This document shows, one piece after another, positions 12,431 through 24,409 of a stretch of DNA of 64,000 nt. Below the pieces are notes generated by a model. That model searched no databases. It had not been told where the DNA came from and worked only from the letters and a program-made list of their open reading frames with translations. The position numbers and the translations under genes were made by a program. The stretch is from Phylloscopus collybita. Its lineage: Eukaryota; Chordata; Aves; Passeriformes; Phylloscopidae. The stretch is from positions 2,361,001-2,425,000 of the forward strand of contig JAJNNQ010000005.1 of NCBI GenBank assembly GCA_027886175.1, read 5' to 3'. Within the stretch, counting starts at the first letter, position 1. Every line of letters begins with the position of its first letter.

Positions 12431-13913
12431 CTTTTTTTCCTGCTCCTCATGAGCTGCCTGCACACATCATTATTCCAAGACAAGGCTCCTTTTATTCTCC
12501 TTTTTTATCACCTCAGGACTTTTTACAGGTGAGACGTGTGGATTGTTCCTCCAGCAGGAGCCTTCCTCATTCCAGCTCCGAGGCAGAAGCACATCATTGA
12601 GTTTACACACAGTTTTAGTTCCTCTTTTGCTCTCCTTTACCTTCACTTCAAATTGGGGATGTAAAAACAGCAAATGTCTTCATTTTGTTGATGCCAATTC
12701 CGGCTCTGTGTAGGGCAGATTCTTGCTGGTTTTACGGCTTTGTTTGAAATCTCAGTCAACATTCTGCTGTTTGATCTTTTTTTGGTCAATAACTGGAGTA
12801 GCTTGGATGGCCCTCTCTCCGTTCCTTATCACGTGCTGTTGAATATTTGTAATTATGTGGCTTGGCTGCAGAAAATGTGATGGACAAGGCACGTTCAGAA
12901 CACCAACCACCCAAATGGGGTAAGGGGAACCTCCTGGAAAGCACTCCCTCTTCTGCTGTGACCCTCACTCTTCCTTTGCCCAAAAGCCAGGGGGAAAAAT
13001 AGGGAAAAAATGTCTAAAAGTTTCCTTTTTTCCCTTTTTTTGGGTAAACTTTGTTTCTCCCTGCCTGGCAGGAGGCAGAAGCAGCTAATGTCTCCCTGCT
13101 GAAAGCATTAACTGATTGCATTGTTGCTTGAGCACAGCAGCTGTCCTTATACATTTAGACTCCCAGTGACAACAAAATTAAGGCAGCCTCCCCTTCTGTC
13201 AGGCAATAAAATGATTTTCTCAACTTCTTTATTTCTTCTGAGAACTTCTTAGTGCCTGCCTTTCTCTGGCTGCAGCGAGATGCTGCATCCGAACTGATCA
13301 GGACGGAGGAGACCTTTTACTCAGTGCTTTCCAGAAAGCAAGAACAAAAAATAATCTGTATTCCAGTGTGTCCTGAGGGCTGATTTCCTCCACTTTTCCA
13401 TTTGCTTTAGCTTGGTGCATGCGGGTGGGTGTTTAATCTCATTTATGCCACCAGTGCTGTGCTCAGTAATTGCCCGTGGCTTTCTGGTGTCTGATGAAAT
13501 GGATCTTGCCGTGACACCCATGGAAAAGAGCAGATCCCTGGCTGGGAGGATGGAGGGTGCTCCTGCAGGGCCTTAACTCGTTCGTTTTGGTGTCTGGAAG
13601 GCTCCTAAAGCTTTCTGCAAGAGGATAAAGTGAAATGCCCACAGCTGTCTGGCAGGCTTTGTGTGCCAGTGCTGGCGGCTCACCCTGGCACGGGAAGGGC
13701 TCCCGGGGCGAGTCGGAGCCAAAGGCCACCTGCTCTTGTTCTCCTCAAGGAAACAGGGAAGGGCTAACCAGGCTCTGGGATGTGCTGCAGTGTCTGTGTT
13801 GGTCTCCTGCTGCTGCTCTGGGCTCTGCCAGAACCCACCCAGTCAGGCACTTTGGGGTTTTCTGTCAGATCTGGCTCAGGGAGGCAGGCCAGGCCAGGCT
13901 TGGGCTCGGAAAT
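12431..13913. other. Gene-free stretch
   Basis: Mixed-composition single-copy DNA. Open frames running into the 21-bp array at its right end have no recognisable domain. Confidence 0.5.
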
Positions 13914-14451
13914 CATCTCCAACATCCCACATCCCATCTCCGACATCCCACATCCCATCTCCGACATCCCACATCCCATCTCTGACATCCCACATCCCAT
14001 CTCTGACATCCCACATCCCATCTCCGACATCCCACATCCCATCTCCGACATCCCACATCCCATCTCCAACATCCCACATCCCATCTCCGACATCCCACAT
14101 CCCATCTCCGACATCCCACATCCCATCTCCGACATCCCACATCCCACCTCCAACGTCCCACATCCCATCTCCGACATCCCACATCCCATCTCCGACATCC
14201 CACGTCCCATTTCCAACATCCCACATCCCATCTCCGACATCCCACATCCCATCTCCGACATCCCACATCCCATCTCCAACATTCCACATCCCATCTCCAA
14301 CATCCCACATCCCATCTCCAACATCCCACATCTCATCTCCGACATCCCACATCCCATCTCCGACATCCCACATCCCATCTCCGACATCCCACATCCCATC
14401 TCCAACATCCCACATCCCATCTCCAACATCCCACATCCCATCTCCAACATC
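13914..14451. repeat. 21-bp minisatellite, about 25 copies
   Basis: The unit is ATCCCACATCCCATCTCCGAC, slightly over 25 copies, with CCGAC/CCAAC and TCTGAC variants. Length 21 keeps three or more frames open on both strands (7-residue repeats such as ISDIPHP). The C-rich/G-rich strand asymmetry is complete: the plus strand has almost no G. Confidence 0.97.
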
Positions 14452-16344
14452 GCTTCTCAACAATCTTCTCCCTCTGTTTTTCAGGGCAAACAGCTCTACT
14501 CTGACTCACCCAGGGATCTGGGCTTTGTTCTTTTCATTTTGCCCTGTTTTTGTGACAATGAGGTGACAACAAGGCCCAACAAGGCCGCCTTCAAAAGACA
14601 GGGAGAAGTCCCACATCAATTCCCCTGCCAGGATCTTAGGATGACATGGAAGCAGAACTGAGTAAGAAAATAATTTTAAACTCGGTCTTTTCTTCTTTCA
14701 ATGGCCTATTTTGGATACTCCTCTTGCAGCAGCCAACCCCTCTGCAAGAAGAGCACTGAAGGTGTCTCACTGCTGCTGAACTGCTGGTTTCTGTGGTGAA
14801 GAGACCTCTGCATTCTCAGCTGCTGATGTTATGTACATTCAAACTTAAATATTCATTGTTTTAGATGGGAAAATCACCCTTCAGCGTTTTAATAACTTGT
14901 TTTTTTTCCCAGGTCTGATTGTGTCTCTTTACAAGCAGTTGCCACTTCCAACTCAAAAAAACACCAACTCTGCTATAACTTATAGACTACAGGGAAAAAA
15001 AAAAAAGCACAGCACCAGGCTACATCATCCAAATTTGCCACAGCAGGATCCTTCACCTATTTTCAGAAACATTTAGTTTTATTTTTTCCTCTCCATCTGA
15101 CCCTTGCAGCTCAGCATTGGTAATTAGCCCCCTGCTTCTCCCGTAGCTACTAAAAACCAGGGAAAAATAAATGTTTCCATTTGAAACCATTATTGCAAAG
15201 GCACTGCCGTGGAACGCTGGAGACTCACTCCTGATGTAAGGGAGATTTTCATAAAGCGACACTCAGGCATTTGGGGTTTTGCCTTCAGAATTAGGAACAG
15301 TATATTTTCTTTTTTTTTTTTTTAATGAAAACTTGAGGCAGTGCCATTTCTGTGCTTCAGAATCTGAACTCAGCTGTTAAAATCTCAGCTTGAGGTGCTT
15401 TTATGCTAAAAATCCCTAACAGAAACTGCTCCATTTTGAAATAATAAAAATTACTATCAATGCAAGCAATGAAAAAGTCTTTGGGAACATCATCTCTTCT
15501 GCCATGGTACCCAAAGGAAATGTTGTTTATATGGAAGAAGGGTCAAGCAATGGTTTTCTTTTTTTAAACAGTTCCTGCAGGAGATCTGCAAAACAATTTC
15601 CCATCACACGTGGTCCTAACAGTGCTTGGAGGTTTTTGTAGCAGCTCCCTCCCCAAAATATCCTTCCAATTATTCCAACTGCGCCTCTCAGATCAAACTC
15701 AACGTTAAAGGATCCAGGAAAAGGTTGGATCAGCTGCTCAGAGCTTGCTGCAGACAGATACAATTGAGCTGAGATTCCATTTTATCATTAAATATCCAAA
15801 TCAAACCAGAATTTGCCAAAGCCTCTCAGGTAGTGTTGCACCTTGTTAGCTCTGAATCTCCTGCTCTGCCTCTTGTTCAATCTATGGATTTAAATGTAAA
15901 TCCTGTTTTCTTCTTTCTGCAAGGGATATATTAGAACAGATGTTATTGACTGAGATCCTAATCCTACAATGACACTGTGGCCAACTCATCCAATTTTCTT
16001 ATGAAATTTGATGGTTTTCTTTAAGCTTCAGCTGCTTGAATCAACCACTTGTTTAAGGAGCTCAGCCTTTCATTCATTTCAAGGAGATTTCTGACAGGCA
16101 GGACTGAGGGCTGGGGTTCACACTGAAGGTTTAAAAAGCCCCACATGTCCAAACACCAAATTTATTGCCTGTTTTGGGTAATAATTGTGATTTTTTAATG
16201 CTTTCACCCAGAAATAAAGGGGTGTGACAGGGTGGGTTGTTGGGTGGGGCTGAGGAGGAGCAGCACAGCCCTGACAGCCAAAGATGGGTGTTAATTCTTG
16301 GAGGAGACTGAAAAAACAACCAGAAAATGAAGATGGAGCTCCTC
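14452..16344. other. Gene-free stretch
   Basis: AT-rich single-copy DNA with A/T runs at 14995-15006 and 15311-15323. I see no exon or clear repeat. Confidence 0.5.
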
Positions 16345-16765
16345 TCCAATGAGGAAAGGCTGGGACAATTGGGATTGCTCAGCCTGGAGAGGAGAAGCTT
16401 TGGGGTGACCTCAGGGTGGCCTTGCAGGGCCTGAAGGGGACACAGGAAACATGGAGAGAGAAAATTGGCAAGGGATGGAGGGACAGGATACAGGGAATGG
16501 CTTCAGACTGACAGAGGGTGGGTTTGGATGGGATTTTGGGAAGGAATCCTTCCCTGGGAGGGTGGGCAGGCCCTGGCACAGGGTGCCCAGAGCAGCTGTG
16601 GCTGCCCCTGGATCCCTGGCAGTGCCCAAGGAAGTCCAGGTTGGACACTGGGGCTGGGAGCAGCCTGGGACAGTGGGAGGTGTCCCTGCCCATGGCAGGG
16701 GTGGCACTGGGTGGGATTTAAGGTCCCTTCAAAACCAAATCTCTTGGAAATTCTATTTCTCTGTG
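16345..16765 (+). mobile_element. CR1 LINE 3' fragment
   Basis: It contains AGCCTGGAGAGGAGAAGCTT, the CR1 phrase GGGTGCCCAGAGCAGCTGTG and a 3' UTR ending in GGTCCCTTCAAAACCAAA. About 420 bp, non-coding. Confidence 0.85.
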
Positions 16766-18569
16766 CTGAGAGTTGCTCCAGAGTGCCTGAGAATGACCAC
16801 GGGTTTGGGTGTGAATGCCACAATCCCATAATTTTACAGCGCTCATGGCTTAGCTTGAAGGCTTTGGTTCCCCCGTTTCTCTCTTCTGCACTCTGGATTA
16901 GCAGAGACAGATCCAGAGCTAAACTCTCCTTGTGTGTTTTATCGAGTTCCCCTTTCCCCATAAAGGTTTTATTTACTCCACTCCTGACTTGCTGCCACTT
17001 TGCCTCAGAAATTCTCCTCAACTTCGACTTTTCTTGCAGCACAAAGGCAGCGGGAGAGCCCCTAAAGACATCATCAAAATCTTTATTTTCATGCCTTCCA
17101 AAGCCCCTGGAAAGAGATACTGCACATCATTGTAAATAGTATTTCTCTTAATGCAATGATCTCGTTCTAATCTTCCAGTGGTGTGAATACGCTTAGAGAG
17201 ATGGATGCTAAATAAATTAAAATGAGCTAAGAGAAGATGCTTCATAACCCTGGAAATATTGCAAGCATTATTTAAAGCAGTTAATATTTTTACTGCCTCG
17301 TGAATGCTAATCTCTGAGAAATCTCAGGTACCAAATATAGTTTTAATTCTCAATTTTAGTCCTCACAAACTGGAACTGTAAATTAATTTCAACACTATAA
17401 AAAGTAATAGAGACGTTTATTTTCTTAAGCAATCTGCCTCATTCAGCTGCAGACTGGATCTGAATTAATGGTCCTGGCATGCTGAATACAAAATTAGTGA
17501 TAATGTGAAATGAATGTAATGATAATATCTGCTGCAAGAGTTATAATGCTGGGGTCCAAATTTTTTTTCTCATTAATCTTCTCCATTACTATTAAAACAA
17601 ATGATACTGAGCATCCTCTCTGGCACTTGAGAGCTTTTATGGGTGTTTCTTTATAAAAAATGGTTCCTTTTGCAGGATGAGTGTAGCCTCAGTGTGCTTC
17701 AATCTTTTGGGGATGTTTTAAGTGTAGAATTAAAGTGCCTGTTGCATTTCCATAATCCATTGTCAGGACAAGATAAAACTTGGCAGAAGTCACTGGATGT
17801 GACTCCGAAGTTCAGTCTGGAGATAGAAAAGGAGTTGCTAAACACTTCTTTTACCCAGAAAAATTGGGAAGAGCAGAGATCCACAGCTCAATGGCAGCAC
17901 CCACTTTCCCTGCCCCACAAGTTCCTGGTATTAAAGCCTGAGGGTTTTATACCTTTTATACCTTTTATGGATCTGCAGGAATGTTTGCAGAAGTGCCAGG
18001 ACAAGTGGAGAGAAGCAGAGGAGTGCACAAGGGGACTGAAAATGTGATCAGGAAAGAAAGGGAAGAGAATCAGAGGCTGTGGGAAGTACATGTGAAGGAA
18101 AAAAAGCGGCTTCCAGTGATCCTGTTGTGCACCAGAAACCAAATTTTATTCGTTTTGTCTTTGATATTTCCTGTGAGTGATAGGTCATTGCCAAAGAGAT
18201 TCAGTGCTTGGTTTCTGCCCCTAGCAGGAGCATGAGATTTCCATTGTCCCTTGACCCAGACCTTGTTTATTAATGAGTTTTACTGCAGTCACGGGGTTTA
18301 TCTCACTGTAGCTCTGACAGTGTCCAGGTGGGGTTGGGAAGTGTTGGAGACCTGGTGGAGGGGGTGGGCTCAGGAGCCCAGATCCCCCCAGGGTGGACTC
18401 AGCCCATGCTGCCTTCTCCAGGCCCTCCAGGGTTGTTTGGAAGCTCTTGCAGCCAGGCTGTGAATAACTCAGTGCTTGTGGCATTAAACAAAACTCAAAG
18501 CAAATAGCAAAGCAAGAACAAACTTCTGCTCCAGCATGAAAGGTGAGCTGCTTTAATGGGGAGTGTGCA
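16766..18569. other. Gene-free stretch
   Basis: AT-rich single-copy DNA. I see no gene. An open frame at 17643-18047 (plus) has no domain and no splice support. Confidence 0.5.
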
Positions 18570-18830
18570 GAGAATCCCAGGGTCACCGAGGCTGGAAAAG
18601 CCCTCCAGGCCCGTGGAGTCCCACCTGTGCCCAATCCTGGAGCACTGAGTGCCACATCCAGTCATTCCTTGGACACTTCCAGGGATGGGCACTCCAAACC
18701 TCCCTGGGCAGCTTCTTCCAGTGCCTGGCCAAGCTTTCCCTGGGGAAACTCCTGCTGCTGTCCAACCTGAGGCGTCCAACTCTTGTCCTGTCTCTTGTTC
18801 CTTCAGACAAGAGATTGATCCCCATCATCT
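18570..18830 (-). mobile_element. CR1 LINE 3' fragment
   Basis: Reverse complement of a CR1 3' end: the block begins GAGAATCCCAGGGTCACCGA and includes GACACTTCCAGGGATGGGCA and TCCAGTGCCTGGCCAAGC. Confidence 0.8.
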
Positions 18831-20554
18831 TTCCTTTTTCTTGCTGTGGGAGCAATGGATACCCCAGAAAAAATCCAGGGATGATGCTGGGGAGACTGGG
18901 TTGGAGGTGGGACAGCTGCCTGGTGCAGTGGTGTCACCTTCTGCTGAGAACCCTTTGGCTTCCAAAGGGTTTCATACCTTATGTGGTGAAAGGTGAAACA
19001 TTCTGTGCTCAGCAGCATTTGTTTTGTTTTCTTTCCTTTGGACTAACGAGCCTGAGTCAGGAAACCATGTGGGGAAAATCAGTATGCAGAGTGCAAGCAT
19101 CAATTTAAATCTACAAAGTTGCAGTGGGCTATATAAAGATTTATTAATCAAAACATTTGCAAAATATTGACTGTGCGCGTACGCTGTGAGGCCTGAGAGA
19201 TCATCTGCAAAGCAAAGCTTGAATTAATCACTTCTTCTCATCCATTAATCTTTAAAGAATTAAAAAATTATGTAGCAGATATTTGTGGGTATTTCCAGAA
19301 CTAATTTCATACTCTAATTTCAATTTTTTTTTTTCCACTCAACAGTTGTTGTGTAGAGGGAGGAAACAACAGCTCAGGGCAATCAGCCAAATTTTGGCTC
19401 CTAGAACAGGAGGTGTTTTGGAGAAAGTTATTCCTGGATCCTTCTCATCCTGAGGGGCCAAGTCCAGAGCCCAAAAATCCTGAGGGACAAAGCACAACCA
19501 CAGCATCCCATCAAGAGCATTTTGGTGCCTCTTTTGGCTTAAACTGCTCTGGAAAGCACAGATCTGGGGAAATCTGGTTGGAAGGATTTGGCAGCCCCTG
19601 TTCTCTGCAAAAATCCGTGTATTACAAGGGGAAAACAGAAGGAAATGTGGTTTTGTGGGAGGAAAAAAACCCCTCATGCTTCAGTATCCAACCAAAGAAT
19701 ACCAATGGATACAGAATCAGCATCCTGCTCACCTTGAGTGATGCTGAAAGCCTTGTCAGCCACTGGATATCACAGTGATTAAAACCCAGAGGCGTAATTT
19801 GGGCTGGGCTCTTTTATTTTCTGAAATGCCCAGGTAGGTGCCAGCACAGCCCAGAGGGCCCATGAATCAATAAATGCTGGCAGGCTTATTTTACTTGAAG
19901 TTGTGAAGTGCCACAAAGCAGCCCTGCCGTAGTTGATGGCTTTAATTTAAAGAAAATAATCAATTTGTAGGGCTGGCATGATGGGGAAGCAACGGCCATG
20001 ATTTTATTTCAGATGTTTCTTTGAGTGGGTTTATGAGGATGTTTTATAAACAAGGTTTTCAAGTGCAAGGCATGTTGTGATTTTATTTCCCCCAACAACC
20101 AATAAGTGAGAGAGCCAGGGCTGTATTTATAGCAGGATGTGTTTATGGAGGAAATCTTGCAGTGGCTGGAGGAAAGAACACACATCTCCTAATGCAGAGG
20201 AGTGATTGGGAGCTCCTGCTTGGGAATGTGATGCCAGAGCTGAATTAGATAAATTATTCTGGGCCCTAGATAGCAATGCCTGTGCTCTGCCCTGCCTGCT
20301 AGTGCAGGATCCCTTAGGCAGGCAGGGAAAATCAGAAATGTGGTGCTATTTTCATTGCACAGCTCCCTATCTCCTGCTCCTCATGTATACAGACACATTT
20401 CTGAGTTTGCAGAATCCATCTGTCTACATATATAGGACAGATCAATTATTTGCTAACCTTTGTTTTTAATTTTATGCTCTTGTTCTGAATTTCCTTTTTG
20501 CTGGGAGCACTCACCTCCCCTGTGTGGGTCAGTGTTGGAGGTGGTTGTGTGATG
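18831..20554. other. Gene-free stretch
   Basis: AT-rich single-copy DNA with no exon or repeat that I recognise. Confidence 0.5.
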
Positions 20555-20999
20555 CTGTTAAAGATCACAACAACACAGACTCTGACTCAGAAGGCTGACA
20601 TTGACTCTGTTTATTTCTGGGAATTTTTTTTCTCTTTTATGCTGTTCTACAAAGAACAACCCAATGGGTGGAAGAAAGACAAACTTCTTTAATCACATTG
20701 GTCAAGTCAGAGGGACAGCAAGGAGCAGTCCCTCCTAGAAAAAAAAAATGTAAACATAGGTTACAATTAAGAAAACGTGTCTCTTGTTGACAAAAAACTC
20801 TCTGGAAAAGAGTTTCAGAAAACCAAAACATCACAGGCACCAACCAGAGGTACAGCTGTGCACCACAGCTTGCCCCAGGTTGTGGATTCACATTCCATAA
20901 CCCCAGACTGTCCCCTGCCTCAAATCCATTGCCCCATGGAGCAAACTTCACCTTTTGCCAAAATTACAGCAGCAGAGCACAGGGCTCTCTTCTAACTTG
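20555..20999 (-). mobile_element. Solo LTR, same family as 170-626, inverted
   Basis: Sequence from CTGTTAAAGATCACAAC through TTTATTTCTGGGAA (minus-strand AATAAA) is related to the reverse complement of 340-626. A short direct repeat TGATG (20550-20554, 21000-21004) is a possible target duplication. The upstream half differs from the first copy, suggesting subfamilies. Confidence 0.65.
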
Positions 21000-21005
21000 T
21001 GATGC

Positions 21006-22404
21006 TTGGATATTGGGAGAGAGGCATGTGCATATTAAATAGGAGAAAAGGTTTATTTTACAGGGCAGGCTTTAAGAGAAATTTTCAAAGCCTTGTGAAA
21101 GTAAATGGCCTGGAAGAACTTTTCTTTTGGAGAGGATTTCTAAACTGCAGCAGTGTGGGTTTTCATGGATGATTTCTATAGGAGCTCTTTATGGATCTGT
21201 GTTAATTTCATTTTACAGATTTCACTAGAAAATGCAAATATACAGATACATAAATATATGTATTAAAAAGATGAATATAGCAGTACTGACTTGTGAACTG
21301 AAAGCAGCACAGGTGACATGAAATGAAAGTGTTTCACCCTCTAGACAGGGAGCTGGGGTATTTGAAGGCTGGGGGGAGGATGCAGCTCTGCACCCTGGTT
21401 AAAAAGTGGAATTTCCTTGGCCTGAGGAGCAGTTCCACCAGGAGAACAGCTCAGAGCTGATGTGATTAACAGCCAAATGTTTCAGGAGCACAGGGCTCTT
21501 CCCTCAAACTGGGAAAACCTTGGAGCAGGCAGGGTCAGTGGCTGTTAGATTTGCTGTGTGGCACTGCAAAGCCAGGAGATGCTACAAAAGGCAACTGCAG
21601 ACAGCACCTTCCCTAAAACAGCACAAAAAGCACCTTTTGGGGGGACACCTTGAGCCCTGCCTAGGAGCCCACCTGAAGCTCCCATATCTAGGGGACAGTG
21701 CCATCAGCTTTAGGAGCAGCAGGAAGCTCCCAAAAACACGTTCAGGCATTGAAGTGAGAAGAAGGAAGAGCAGGTTAATCCTCCTCCTCCTTCAAATCCA
21801 GGTGCCTGCCTGCCTTTTTACCATCCCAGCCTTCCAGCTTCTCACATGGCCAAGGCTGGGGGCTGGACTTAGCCCAGGCAGGGTGATTCCAGAGGGGTTA
21901 AGCCTTGGAACTTGTTTGCTCTGCTCTTCAGCAGCATTTGTCTCCTACTTTTCTCTGCTGGAAGCAGGAATACAAAAAAAAGTACTTCTAGCTCAGCCAG
22001 TGGATGATTTTTATCAGCTCATTTTAGTCAATAAAGAAAGAAGTCAATCACTCCTGGAAAATAGCACTTTCCAGTGCTGTATAAACCTGGCCAGTACAAT
22101 TGCAGAATAAATCAATAACTGCATTAATCAATACGATGTAAACTGCTGATCTCTGTGGATAAATTGTACTGGTGTAAGAAGGCTTTCAAATAAATTCTAA
22201 ACCCACTCAAACTGCACAGGCTTTAAATCTGCTGAGGGCACTGGGACCCGGGGAAGATTTGTGCTGTTCCTCTTTAAAACCTCTGGGACAGCAGGGCTGC
22301 AGAGAAATGTAATTAAATCATGGTAGCAGTGCTCCCACAGACCACTGCAGTGAGAGCTCCAGGAAAGATCCCTTGGCTCAAATTTGCCAGGAAAAGGGGA
22401 TTTC
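21006..22404. other. Gene-free stretch with one long open frame
   Basis: I see no gene I can support. An open frame of 196 codons (21520-22110, plus) lacks any recognisable domain, signal peptide or splice context and is probably chance. Confidence 0.45.
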
Positions 22405-22625
22405 AGGGTGAATAGGGTGGGCAGGCCCTGGCACAGGGTGCCCAGAGCAGCTGTGGCTGCCCCTGGATCCCTGGCAGTGCCCAAGGCCAGGTTGGACACT
22501 GGGGACAGCCTGGGACAGTGGGAGGTGTCCCTGCCATGGCAGGGGTGACACTGGATGATCTTTGGTGTCCCTCCAACCCCAACCATTCCATGATTTCCAT
22601 GATTCCTGTTTCTGTGGTTCTAAGA
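22405..22625 (+). mobile_element. CR1 LINE 3' fragment
   Basis: It carries GGGTGCCCAGAGCAGCTGTG, GACAGTGGGAGGTGTCCCTG and the tail CCAACCATTCCATGATTTCC. Confidence 0.85.
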
Positions 22626-23875
22626 ACAGCAAGTGGTGCACAGAGAATGGAAGGCCGCTCTGCCACCTCCTTACTTGACAGCACCAAGAGCTGTGGGAGG
22701 TTTGGCCTCTCCAATTTTTTTGCTCCAGACACCTCCATTTTTTTTATAAAATCCTGCATTTGAACACCTCAGTTTTTATTTTGCTTCTTACCATAACAGT
22801 AACCCAGTGCAAGGCAGAGCCTCTGGATGGCTTAGAAGGGAAAAATTGGATTATCCCTGAGGAGATGGGACCCATGGCGGCAGAGGGGGTGGAGCAGAGG
22901 GATGTGACTGGGAATGTGGCTGGAAAACCACCACGAGGAGACAAACAGGGTCATGAATGAGGAAAGTTTGTGTTGGACATGAAGGCAATCTGGAAAAAAA
23001 CAATTGTAAGGGGGTGATGACTCAAGTGCAACAATTCCATTTATCTTATTATATCAATTCCAATTATCTTATTTACCTTACCAAAAAAAAAAAAAAAAGC
23101 CCAAACAAACTTCTGCTCTTCTGGGATCCCTTAGCATTTCAGAATTATCCCAGTTCATTCCATAAAGATGACAAACATTTGTAGCTGCTTTTCAGTACTG
23201 AAATATATTAGGGCCTATAAAACAGGTTAAGTAAAGAAACAGTGCACACCAGCGTGATTAATATGACATTTTAATTGCTACGTCAGACCTATTTTCAAGT
23301 ATTTAAGTGCTAGGAACTGACAAAAGGAGTTCCTAATAAAAAAGCCTGAATGATTGAAGCTATTTAGAGGCCCTCATTATACTGTGCTGTCAAAATGTCC
23401 AACTGACCTTTTCCTCATGGTAAGTTTTTCCAAGGAAGATTTTGTACAGGCTATTTTAATCGTGCTGATTCCCCGCCCTCTCCCCCAGCTTTTAGTCTCG
23501 GTAATGGACAGAGAGAGAACAAATGTCAAATCCTTACCCAGCCTCTGGATTTGGCCAGGGGCATTCTGTGGGAAGCCTGTGGAGCCTCATTTAAATTTTT
23601 AGGTGGATGTTTCTGAACGCATCATTTGCCATTATTTTATCTTTTCAGTTCAGAGCAATCCGGGAAGTGTTGGAAGTGCTGTGTGCCATAAATTCAGTCA
23701 GGAGCAGAAGGAGCACATGGGAAATAGCTCAGCTCAGTGGAGGGAGGCTGGAATCAGGCACAGGTCGTGGGGGAGTCCTGCTGTACCTGCACCTGGGAGA
23801 GCTCCTCATCCTTGTGGGAATAACTCTGTGACTGCCACCAGACCTCAATCCACTCATTCCCAAGGCCAGCACAGC
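22626..23875. other. Gene-free stretch
   Basis: Single-copy DNA with an A run at 23083-23098. No exon, RNA gene or repeat identified. Confidence 0.5.
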
Positions 23876-24030
23876 CCTGGCAGTGCCCAAGCCCAGGTTG
23901 GACAGGGCTTGGAGCATCCTGGGACAGTGGGAGGTGTCCCTGCCATGGCAGGGGTGGCACTGGGTGGGATTTAAGGTCCCTCCCAACCCAAACCACATCC
24001 TGGGATTCTGTGCTTCCATGAAAGTGTGGC
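23876..24030 (+). mobile_element. CR1 LINE 3' fragment
   Basis: Short CR1 end with GGGACAGTGGGAGGTGTCCC, AAGGTCCCTCCCAACCCAAA and GGGATTCTGTG. Confidence 0.8.
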
Positions 24031-24092
24031 TGCCCCTACAGAGGCACCTGGAACCTCATTTTTGGGAGCACCGAGATGCAGCAACCCTTGGG

Positions 24093-24400
24093 TGTCACAA
24101 TACAACACAAAAGGAACAACACTCACACACTGAGATGTCCAAGGCAAAAAGGAGCAGTTTATTTACAGACTTTGACATTTATAGAATTCCAGCAGTGACC
24201 ATGGATGGGAGGATGAAAATTGTCCTCTCCAACCACACTGGACAACCCAACAGTCCATCAGTTCTCTCCTCCTCCAGAAAGGAATGCAAAACAATCATTG
24301 TTTGCATGAAAAGTGTGTGAGAGACTCCATCACAAAAGGTAAACACAGAAGGCTGAAAGAACTTTAGAAAAACTTTAGAAAAACAGAGAAGAACAGGGCA
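24093..24400 (-). mobile_element. Probable LTR, minus strand
   Basis: The left end TGTCACAATACAACACAAAA looks like the 3' end of an LTR read backwards, and TTTATT at 24149-24154 supplies a minus-strand AATAAA. CTTGGG occurs at 24087-24092 and 24404-24409, a possible degraded target duplication. The right boundary is uncertain. Confidence 0.5.
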
Positions 24401-24409
24401 AGCCTTGGG

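Noticed and set aside
763..14451. CRISPR-like arrays
   Set aside because: The arrays are head-to-tail repeats without unique spacers, in a vertebrate genome.
13661..14661. Open frames of 301, 293, 228 and 195 codons
   Set aside because: By-products of the 21-bp minisatellite, open on both strands with no conserved flanking sequence.
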